Shown one piece after another: positions 23,802-35,800 of a DNA stretch of 64,000 bases (its first letter is position 1; every line of letters starts with the position of its first letter). Source of the stretch: Phoronis australis (taxonomy: Eukaryota; Phoronida; Phoronidae); NCBI GenBank assembly GCA_002633005.1, contig NMRA01000204.1, positions 531,866 to 595,865 of the forward strand. Direction: 5' to 3'. The notes beneath the pieces are model-generated. The model was not told the origin of the DNA. It did not search any database and worked only from the letters and a program-made list of their open reading frames with translations. Both the position numbers and the translations under genes were made by a program.

Positions 23802-26800
23802 ATGGCTGCCTTGCTTAAGAAACGCGCACTTGCAGAGTTCAGTCAAGTTATACAGGTTTCTGTTGTAAAACTTATTGTTTTCTTTCGCACTTTTGTGACA
23901 GATCTGAGAATTTTTTGCTGGTTTTGTTCCAGAAGCCTCAGTTCTAGTGCCTTCGGTCCAGTGGAGTTGCGGTTTAAACGAGCTGAAATTGACCATTCAG
24001 ACATTCTCATTCCCCATAACTGCATAACATAACTGACGGGTGTTTTGACGTTAAGCCACACACAGCTAGAGAGCTGACTAGTGCAAACCATGTCTGTGGA
24101 GTCTTTACTAGGAATAATGAAATGTCTTTTTGAGGCAACCTCTCTCTGGATATTGACCCCTTAACATCTAGGCGTGGGATTTAATTTCTGTACTTGAAAT
24201 TCGACGAAAAAATTGACCTATGACAATTACATGTCACGCTTCAAGTAGATTTACAAAGTTGTATTGTAATCATGCAGCATGGTTGTTAGAATTTTGAGCC
24301 TGAGTAGAGTCTGAGTTTTTTATGAAAATCAAGATTCTGTACCATGGTGACACTTTACTGTGGAACTCAGGGTGCTCAGCTAATGGTTTTCCCAGAGTTA
24401 CCTGCTACCTCGAGACAAAGGCGGATTTAGGAGGGCCTAGGCCCCATTATGAATGTGACTAAAAAATGCCACCAGCATACCATTTAAAGGTTTTAAACAG
24501 GCATTTGTTTCTCCAAGATTGGATGTCACCCCTTGTGACATTCTATATACACCAGTCAGAGAACATTAGCACTTCACAACTTTTCCAACCATACTTCAGT
24601 CATCGCAGTTAGATTTCATTCTTGTATATATTTTGTACAATGCTCATATTTTTCAGGAGGAGCCGATTCCATTGAAAAGGTTACGACTTGTTCAGCAGCC
24701 ACAGTGGCATGATATATTGAGTCTTCCTACAACTGCCACTGGACAGCAGGTGTTGAACTGTCTGACTGAGTTTGAGAAGCGACTTCCAGTTGGCGGAGAA
24801 AGCAGAGAGCACAATATACGCATATTGATAGACCAGCTTTACAAAGAACGGGATTCTGGGATACGTGTCAAGATTGTATCTCTCATTGGTAAACTGGTGA
24901 AGATTCCATCCCAGAATAACGAAATGCTGATCGATGACATTTCATCTTTGATAAAAACTGAAGGTGTGTTTTAAAGTTTAGATTTTACTTGTTAGATTGT
25001 GACCCCAGATGTAATGTGTAAACATACCATAGGTTACCGAATTGTTAACTAGATTTTACAATTTTAACTCCTTTTGTGTTTTCTGGTACTGTAGCAACCC
25101 AACACTTTTTCATGATGTGTTGAAAACATTTGTATATCGCCTATGTCTGTCTTTTTTCGAGGTATATTTGAAGGTTGTTGCATTTATTTAAAGCTATGTT
25201 GTGCACTGCTTCAATGGTCAAAAATGGCCAACTTCAAAGGAAGATAAAGTAAGAATTATGTAAAAATATCACCTGTGAGCTCTGTTCTGACCACTGTTAA
25301 ACTGTACAGAAGTGGAGGTGTTAAGATGCCTGATATCGCAACTTGAGTTCTTACGGTGCGTTGCAAAATTAAATTGAAATAATTGGCACTCATCATTGTG
25401 TGAACAGAATGTCCTAAATAGTCATGTTATTGAAGCTGTGCTAAATATAACTTCTATTGTTTTGTTCCAGACTCTAACAAAGTGTTATCACAGCTGGTTG
25501 AGACGTTGATGGTGATCGGGATATCACAGCCACTGTCTANCCTCAGCTCGCATTTCCAAATTTCAGGTCGCAAATGCGACCTGCAGCTCGTTATGTCGAG
25601 CCCTGACTTCTATTGTTTTGTTCCAGACTCTAACAAAGTGTTATCACAGCTGGTTGAGACGTTGATGGTGATCGGGATATCACAGCCACTGTCTACCAAA
25701 TTACATCACAATGTTTTACAGCAGGCAAACTTGGTAGGGTAGTGTTAATGTTGATTCATTAATTTTGTTAGACTGTACACAATACTTATTAGTGAACAAC
25801 ATTAAAGGGGAGACATGATAATAAATATAAGACACCGTGAGGTAAAACGGTAATACATGAGGGTGAGAAAAATGAAAATGAAATGTGCACAGGCTGGATA
25901 GGACCAAAAAGCAAGACGCTTATTTCCTTGGTGGTGGCTTATATGTTAAAATGATGATTTGATGGAAAAATGCAGTGTTATTGTAGCATTTTGAAAAGTT
26001 AGCCGTGCTACTCAACTAAAAGTTATTGGCACAAGTAATGTGCAAATAAAGATTCATAAAGATGTGTGCATGCCAGGAATAGTAGCTATAATAAATAAAT
26101 CATGTTTAAAAACAATTCAAACTGAGAAATAGACAGAAATACATAATATACTACTGTTTGGTACTTTGTGTAAAATGATTTTCATTTTTTTCCTGAATGA
26201 TAAATAATTGGAATCATTGTGAACTACAAACTGTTGTTGGTTCAAAAGGAGGGGACTAGAAAAATATAAGGCCTTTTCACCTGACTTTTACCCGTGACAA
26301 CCAATTTATAGATTTAAGATTACCTTGTATGATAAGAATAGGGTAAAAAGGATTCTGGATGATTACTGTGTTCACACAACCATGTGCAGAAATTTTTTGA
26401 TCTTATGGGAATTTTAGCTACGCTATTTTTTGTTGTTTTAAACCAATCACTTTATTTGCTTACATAGTGGATTCTTTTATTTGTGACCAAGATCTCTGGT
26501 TTACATGCCTGCAGTGCAACTGGAAGATATTTTGACCTCATGTTTATCAGTTGACATTTCTGGTTAGAGCTATAATTCTGTGCCAAAAACTTGATGATGA
26601 TGAAATAAAGAAACACCTGGATTAATGATTCTGTAATCACGGCCTGATTATCATTCTACACTAGAATATTTTCCGGGCTGGAAAAACAAGATTCAGTTTA
26701 TTTATTTTGAACGATTTCACATGCTTATGTGGAAAGTTTGACTGTGTTGAAAACTTCTATCCGTTCTGTTTTTTGCTCAGTTATTGCGGAATCCCAGCCA

Positions 26801-29800
26801 TCTAGTTCGTGTAAAATGCCTGGAGCTGATTGGATGCTTGGGTCAGCCCAACCAGTTACTGTCAGACACTGTGCATTCGGAAGGTAGACTCAAAGTTACA
26901 GCGGTGCTGGCCACATACTCGTCTGATCCAGATCCACGTGTACGCAGTACGGCCCTGCAAGCTATGGTAGGTGGTGCTTCTCTTTGTTGTTTTGCAGTCT
27001 ATAACTCACAGTCCATAATTGTTACAATGACAGCTGTAGAAAAATATTGCCTCCTGGATGTTGTGTAATATTTTAATTGTTGCTCATCAACTGACTTGAT
27101 TTCTGACTGATTTGCTTCTCTTGTTTTCTTTTAACTTAAATATATGTAAATTCATTAAAAGATTGCATTGCTTTTATGTTTGGCGTTAGGGTAATCTGCT
27201 TTCCATAAATGCTATGAAGTATGAAGAATCCGCCAATAGTTTACAGATAAATTTAAAAGCAGACAGTACCAATCGGTAAATTGCAGGGGAATGGCTTATG
27301 TTCACGAGATGTGTCCGAAGCAGTTGGCATTGAAGACCTGGGTCATTCACGTAGTCTTCAAGGTATTGTTAGTAATATTTGACTGGGGGTTGTCACCAGT
27401 TGATTAGTTTTATCTCCTGTTTTCAGATCAATCTTCATGAACGAGGACACAACATAGAGTGCAGTATATATGACCAAGCATGCAGCGCCCTCTGTGATGA
27501 TCATGAGTGTGTACGACTGAGTGCTGTCAAACTAGTTTGGTTGCTTAGCAACCTATTTCCAGAAAAGTAAGATTTATTAGTGCTGAATTGCATTTGCATT
27601 TTAGACTGTATTCAAGTGGTATTCACTTTGTTCTATGACTTTTGGTAAGATAAGCGTATTAAAAATGGACATTTTGGACACAAGTTAAAACAAGCATTAA
27701 ATGAAAACATTGTATGATCGCATACTCAGGTCTCACTGATGTTCTTTTTAATTTGTATCAGTTAGTGTACAGTAAGGTTTACAGGTTATTAAATGCATAA
27801 CGTGGCTATTTTTATCATATTCACTGTACTGAAGCATTGTGCTTAGAACCACACAGAGATAAATGCTAACTTGTTGCTTGCCATAGACCCTATTCACGCC
27901 GACAGGAGGCGCGTTCCAAAATGAGGCTCGCTACGATAGCTCTGGTGGCTTATCCGCGGAGTTGTATTACGCGTTGCTCGAACAGCTAGAAAAAATACGG
28001 ACACTCTGTTTTACAATCCCTAAAGACGTTGGGATTCGGAAGCGTTGGGTCCTTGCCATACGCCGCGACGAAGGAAAATATGTCCGTGTAAAATTATTAA
28101 CTGTTTTCGAATCATAATTTGTCGCATCTCGGACTGGATGCCGCCATAGCAACGATCGAGGACCGGAGAATCTTCGGCCACTATGGTTGAAGCGCGATGC
28201 ATTTTTCTTTACAAAAAGGACAGGGCTCTCAATCCCTCAATTTTGGGGCCAAATATTGGCCCTATTCCCCTCTCAAAAATATTGGAAAATCACGCGAAAT
28301 TCCCGGCCACGAGGCCTAAAAATCCCGTTTGTGATTGAAAATTTCTCTCCAACGGTTCAAATCACCTGTGACCACAGAGGTGACAATTTGAAAAAATACA
28401 AAATCATAGGCGGATTTAGGGGGGGGGCAGTGGCTCGCCCCCCCCCCTTGACTGCCGCAAGCAAAATAAACCAGCAAAACGTGAAGAGGGAGGAAACTTG
28501 TACTGAGTTGGAGCTAGGACCGGTAGCGGACGAGGGGGAAAACACGTTCCTTTTATTTTTTTAGTCCAACGACAGATTTCCTGAGCAGAAGGCAAACATC
28601 CTCGGCGCCCGCAACTTCCGGGCCGCTTGCGTGCATACAATCGCGCTTTGCCCGCTTCTCCGAGGATGTCGCCCCCGGCCCCCCTCACTATAGGCCTATA
28701 TGGTATCCTAGATCAGCCACTGAAAATGCTACTTGAGACAGAGCTATGAGAGCTTGCAAAAGGGCCGGGTGCTATTGATGGTGATCGGGAGGTCAGTAGA
28801 ATTTTCACTGATCCGTCACTCGGCGAAACGTTCCCCTCTCAGTCGGAAGGCCGCACACACATGAGGGCACCTTTCCCCTCGGATATGAACGAGGTCTCTG
28901 AAGAAACATGATATCTATGCTTGTTCCAGGAGGGATCCAGGACTTTGAGTTGGGGGGGGGGGTGGGCAAGGCAGAGTATTAGCCAGGATTTTGCCCGTCA
29001 GAAATTCGCACTCCTGAACTGCCAAATGGAATCTGGGAGAATTTTAGGTGAGGGGGGCTGGGGCATAGCCTCTTGGTTCCCCTCTAAATCCGCCACTGTG
29101 TTCTATCCAGTTAAGTGAAATTGAGCTCTAAAACGAGGTTATGCTTTGGATGAAAGAATTACTGGTGTTTTAATTTTAAAATTCAACTTGATCGAGATTG
29201 ATATTTGAAAAATGTAAAACATGAAATAGACGTAATTATTAAAACCAAGAAAGCAGAATTGATGGTCATATAATTTTTATTTTCAATTGCGAGCCTAGTT
29301 TTTTTATCGTAATCAAAATATATATTTAATAACATCAAGTATTATTTCAGATCAATGACAAATCAACTGTAAGTCCCGGTAGTGCCTACCTCACCAGGAC
29401 CTAGGCTGTGCTTGAAGCTAATAGGCCTACTCTTGATCAACAAATTAAACCAGATGAGACTAATTGCACATGACAGCAAAACTCTATGAGCCACCACTGT
29501 CGAATATATCTTCAACTCGTCAACAATACGACCAGATGACCTGGTTCGTGTAGAAAGCATTTTTATCAAGAATTTATTAGAAGAAACGTAACCCTGCATT
29601 CAGCATGATACCTAATCCGTAACACTACGATCGCCGCAATTTGGTCATGTTTACTTTTCATGTTTCGAACCAAGTTTTCCGGAAAAAAACCTATATCCTT
29701 TCATCAGACAACTCTTTGGTGCATTGACTTGTTCTTTAACTGTATTTTTCTTTGTCTCTGTGGTTAATTATTGACACATTTTAAGATTTAATATTCAGGT

Positions 29801-32800
29801 TGGACTCCAAAGACCGGCCATTTAACTCACGCAATGTAAATTTCCGCTTTGTTTATCGCAGTGAGCCTCGCTTTGGATTTTAATGTCCGCCGCGTGAATA
29901 GAGTCTATGTATAGCCTCGTGTCAGTGAGTTTGATGCGTTTTCAAGCACACTGAGTAGGTATCAATGATAAAAGTTCTCGGTAATAAAAGTGTGTTTAAT
30001 ATGCTATTTTAAATTTGAATTCTTCTCACTGTCAGCGTGGTCAAAGTTCCCAATTCTGAGGAGGAACTCCGACTGGTGGATGATGCTTTTGCCAAGCTGT
30101 GTAATATGGTCAATGATTTGTCAATGAAAGTCCGAGCAGAAGCTGCTGGTTTGCTGGTAGGTGTCACTTCTGAAGTCATGTAATCCTGACTGTACCAGGT
30201 TTAATTTGCCATGTTCAGGTTGAAGATGTTTGTAATATTTGTGTATACGCATGATACACAAAACTTGAGCCTTTCATTTAACAATGCTTGATTGTTGCTC
30301 TTATGTGTGTGCAATTGTTGTTTTCTGAGCATGTTAATTCACACTTGTTTATTTCTTTCCTAGGGCTCACTTCACCTGGTTAGTTCAAAGTTTTTAGATC
30401 AAACTTTGGATAAGAAGTTGATGTCAAATATGAGGGTAAGTTCAGCTTTTAATATTTTGTTGAAGGTGTTTTAAATGAAAGTATGGGAACTTAAAAAGGA
30501 GTCTCTACTGAAGGTTCTGGTTCAGGTTACTGTGAGTACTAATGAATTGAAATTTCACTGCATTCTTTCAGTGGAGCATATGCTTCAATATTAGGAAGAG
30601 TCAGTCTGTAAATGTCTTCTCTGTACAAAGTCTTGAAACAGGCTACTCACAATTGGCATTTTGTAATAAACCATTTTGTATTTTAGTTGCACCCCGTTCT
30701 TTGTTTTTAGTTGTTTTAGTATTTATTTGGGCATCTGTGTATATTGTATATTCAATATTAAGTATATGCTATTTCTTCTGTATTTTTAGTATTTATTTCC
30801 TTATTTACTGTCTGCACCATGTTGGAGAGTAATTGTTATTGTCTTATGGGCAGTGAGAACTAAATATGTACACAGAATGAATGTATATAATTTCACCATT
30901 ATTTGGCCACATAGAAAGACAGACACGAATACACAATGTTGTCACTTGCCCATTGAATAGCAGCGTCTTCATTGTTTCAGAGAAAGCGTAGTGCACATGA
31001 ACGTCAGAAAGAACACTTTGAGACAGGGGAGTGGTCAACTGGTCAGAAGTGGGCCGATGATGCCCCTAAAGAGCAAGTGGATGCTGACAGTGTCAATTTG
31101 ATGTCATCGGGCGCATGTGGTGCATTTGTACATGGCTTGGAGGATGAGTTCTATGGTAACAGCACTGTGTGTTGAGTAATGAGTAGGGTCCATTTGTACA
31201 TGGCTTGGAGAATGAGTTGTATGATAGCAGTTCTGTGTGTGGAGTATTGAGTATGGTGCATTTGTACATAGCTTGGAATACGACTTTTATGGTACCTGCC
31301 CTGCTTGTTAAGTAATGAGTTGTTTTATTAAACTGTCCCTTTGTTGTGAGTGATTGTCTTCTCGTTTCCTTTAATGACCAGGATATGAAAACAGTATTAG
31401 TGTAAATGTCACTATTAATATGTGTCTGCACTGGAGCTGTTGCAAAGTATGTAAACCTTCACAACGCTTTAGGTTTACTGGGCTTTTTGTTAACTAAATG
31501 CTTTCTGCAGCATGAGCGGATAAAAGTTTTTCATATGTCCTGGTTGGGATACTTAGTGTAGAGCTCACTTCACTCACCACTCACAAAGCCATGTAGGCCT
31601 GCACTACACTAACCACTGACAGAGCTATGTAGGCCTACACTACAACGCAACTGTAGTCAGTGTCTCTTCATTTCGTCAACATTGTTAATGGTCATTGACT
31701 TCCTTTACAGAGGTGCGTAATGCTGCCATTGACTCACTGTGTGAACTGGCCTCCCAGTCAGCTCACTTTGCTGTTCAGTGTCAAGACTACTTGGTGGACA
31801 TGTTCAACGATGAGATCGAGAGCGTGCGCCTCAACGCTATTCATAGCTTACGCAAGATCAGTCATCACATCGTGTTGAGAGAAGATCAAGTGGAAATTGT
31901 GCTGGAAATATTAAAAGTAATGTGAAATGAGGCAATGTTCCAGTTTCAAACCAGTATTTCTTTTATGGTGCCTGCCGTTGTGTTGCAGTAATGTAAGCAA
32001 TAGTCTGATATAACGTTCCCACATTTTGAGAACAAGTGCTGTGGAGAAAACTGGTTTCAAAATGTGAGCATGTTATATCCGACTATTACAATAAAATGTT
32101 CATAGTTTGTTCTCACTTATTATGAAGAACCTGGAAAATGACAAAAAATAGTTTCCGTGGATGAAAATTCATTGAAAAGCAAAATTGGGTGAAAGTTAAA
32201 GAAAATTTGCAAGCTGAATAAATGAAAGGTCCCTTGTTTTTTCAGTCTGTGCTTTTAAGTCATGCTTGGTAATAATCACAAGTAACATTGCTTCACATCT
32301 ATTGTGGCAAAAACAAAACATTGAAATTTTTTACCCTGTAAAATTCGTCAAGCCGTATGTGACTATTCACGGCAAATAGTTAATATCCTTTTCATTAAGT
32401 TAATAATATACGTTGTACCTCCCTCCGTGAAATAGAAGTACTTCTGCGTGCCACCATGTGGTAGTAGCGGTCATGGACCCCTTGTGGCTATTTACCATTG
32501 TTTCATAAAAGATTTGAAGACACTGGAGGCATTGAATTTATTGTTCTTGTTGCAATATTCTTTTCTTTGGTTGATCAGTACTGTAGGTCTGCATTCCTAG
32601 TTCTGTGTTGTAGATATTTCATCTCAGTTGTCAACACCTTCACATTTTTCTTTTAACAATCCTGTTCATCAATTTCCCTGTATAAGTTAATTTGAATATC
32701 AGATAATTGTTGTCAGTGTTCTAACTTTTTACTGTTAGGATTGCAGCTATGACATTCGTGAAGGTCTGCGTGAAATGCTGTGTACAGTCAAGCTGGCCAC

Positions 32801-35800
32801 TACTGCTTGTCTCAAGACCTGCATGTTGTCTATGTTGGAGAATCTCAAGCGATATCCCCAAGACAGGTGTTCAGTTTGGAGGTACAGTGGTGATGTGCAC
32901 GATTTATACAATGTGTTCAACTAAATGTTTGTAACTCTCTCTGTATGATTCACAGCATTTAGAGTTCTGTTCATCTAAATATTCTTATTTGTCTCTTTAT
33001 GGTGCACATCATTTTGAGATGTGTTCAACTAAATGTTCATTACTTTCTATGTATATGAAATCTGTTTGATCAGCTTGTTAATAACTCAAGTTTTGGTTGG
33101 TTTTCTTTGAGGGATTGATTGGCCAGGACTGTCTACTAGAGTGGGTGAAGTGTTTACTAAGAATGGGCACTCCTTATCCACTAGGTGGCGCAAATGAATA
33201 AGGGTTCCCCTTTTTGCCATTTGAACAGATTAAGAGAAGAAAGCAATTCATAAGGAACCCACATGATTACCTGATTCGGGAGGTGCGCCTTGCTTCACTT
33301 GTCACACATTGTTAATGTTGAGTTCTCCATTGGAATACTGTTGCAGTGCAGTCATTTTGGTGCTGAGATTGCACAATATTCAAAGTTTTGTGTGGTTGAT
33401 TGGCTCGTATTTGTTGAATAGTGCACTTGTTGTTATCTGTACCAGGACTATGCAACACCTGGGGGAGCAGCACAGCTGGCTGACACTGCCTATAGTACCT
33501 GAGTTACTCAGTTGCCACCCCTACTTTGACACACCTGAACCTGACATGGATGATCCTGCATGTATCCTTTTGTACCAAGTGTGCCACTGAGTCATCATTT
33601 TCACACTGAGGCCATCCTCAAAATATTTTTCCTGGCTCAAATGTCACTTCTCTGAGGAGGCTGGGTTGGTAGGCAGGCTCCAATTTTGATTGACAGGATG
33701 CACTCACTTCTTTGCAAAAACATCTTTTGTCAGATTGCAAATAAAATATTTTGTAATGCTCATATTTTAAAGTCTGACAGCCCCATGAGAGAAAACTAAC
33801 TTAATGCAATTGTGACCTTATATGATAGTAATACTTCATAGATTCAAGATCCACCAAATCCATGCATGAATCAGTGTTTTTAAACACTAAAATATTGGCA
33901 AATGTAGACATATTTGCCAATATTTTAGATAATTATTTGCTTTTTCAGGATTTATAAGTTGCGTTTACTAATTACACGCCACTCACCGTGATCACAGAGC
34001 ATAACATACACATTGTGTTTCTAATGGAATAAACCTAATGCAACAAGGATGAACTCGGGGGTGTCTTTATGAATAGGCTTGACTTGTTGCTTGGCTGGGG
34101 CATACCTTGCTGTCTCCAGAATTATTTTGATGTCCTAAGAGATTGCGCCTGGTAAAGAACCACACCTAGCCTAGTCTTGGTGTAGCAAAGTCTGTAAATG
34201 CTGTTACTTTGTCATTTTCTACTTTGTTATTGGTCACGCCTACATTTATAGCTCAGACACTTGAACACACTAAATCACCGATGTTAAGTGCTGCTGAGAT
34301 CCTGAGTTATAATACTTTCGGTTGAATAGCTAATTTTTTTTTTAAGTAGGCCTGAACAAAGACACAAACAGGGAGAATTATATCACAAAGAAAGACTGCA
34401 AACCACACACTCTCTTATAACTGTGGATTGAATTCACCTCTTTACTCTGGACTCAATTGTATACCACTTCCTTCACCATATGATCAGATATCTCCATCCT
34501 CATCCTAGTCTTCAATGCTGCAGCTCACAGTCCAACCATGACAGCACTGTTCCCTCAACATACTCACAGACATTACCACTATCTACGTGATACTCTACCC
34601 AAACTTGTGCCAAACCTGCAGGTAAGTTATGTTCATCTGCTGTTTAAATATCAATGTTTTTAATGATACGTTACTTACTCGATTATGCTTGGCTGGCCAG
34701 ACTTAACTCTCTGTTGCACTTATCATGTATGTCCTAAAAACAAAGGCGTTACATGTATAAAGAGGCCTGATCATATGAGTTTGATACAAACGGTTAACTT
34801 TTCTCGTTTACCATGCTTCCCTAGTATTTGAGACTGTTCATCAAATGTAGATGCTAAACATTCTGTATCTGTGAGTCAATTTTTGGTATGCTTATGTTTC
34901 AGTGGACATCTTCAAAACTCCATGTGATGATCTATTATACATAGGTGATAGGTGCCCGCCTTCTTTATTCGAGGTCATGGGTTCGAGTCCCACTTGGTCA
35001 CACTGCTAGACCCTTGAGTCAGGTTTCTAGCTCCTCTGCTTGGTTTTAACTATATATTAATAAAAATCAAAAATAGTTCCAGGTGATCAGTGCAGTGGGC
35101 CCACATGCAGCCTGCGCACGTCTGGCACAACGTGTACCAGACCGTCTGCAATTATTTTTTTTATTTTATTATACACATCTACATTCTTTTCACTGACAAC
35201 AATTTCATTCTGCTGATCGAACCATTCTCTGTTTAAATCGCCTGTGTCCTTTTTCTAGGATTTGACTAATGACGAGTCCCCTGATACTAGTAAAAGTTTG
35301 GAGAGAACAAAAGTTTTCCTGAAGGAAATCTTGGACAAACTAGCGTGCCTGGAGGATTCATCAAAGTCTTCATCACAGTTGGTTTTACAGAGCACCATCA
35401 GGTAGGTCATGGTCTAGCTGGGGATTGTGGGCCGAGGTCATGATGATTGTGTGTGCTGGCTTAATATGAAGGATTACAAGCTTGGACTGTGGCTGTTGCT
35501 GTAGTTGGGTTATTGTTTCAAAATTACTTTCAATTGACTGACAAGCACATGGGCTCTACAAAGTCAGGTGACAAAGATGGCTGAAACTGCAGTCTAGTTT
35601 AATGTCTGCAAGTAGGACTTTTAAAAATATTTGATATGAGAGCAAATAATTAAATGTTGAAAATTTGTCGAAATATTTGTCGTTGCTTGTTCACAAGTAA
35701 TTTCCTTGATCCAATACTGTGACTTATTTAATATGCGGGACCTTATCAACTAGTCTGTATATTTAGCCAAATATTTACCAAACTATAGATTTTAACCCAG

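Noticed and set aside
34940-35010. Functional tRNA gene
   Set aside because: B box present, but the A-box arm and acceptor stem do not pair; fits a SINE head shared with 5328-5535.
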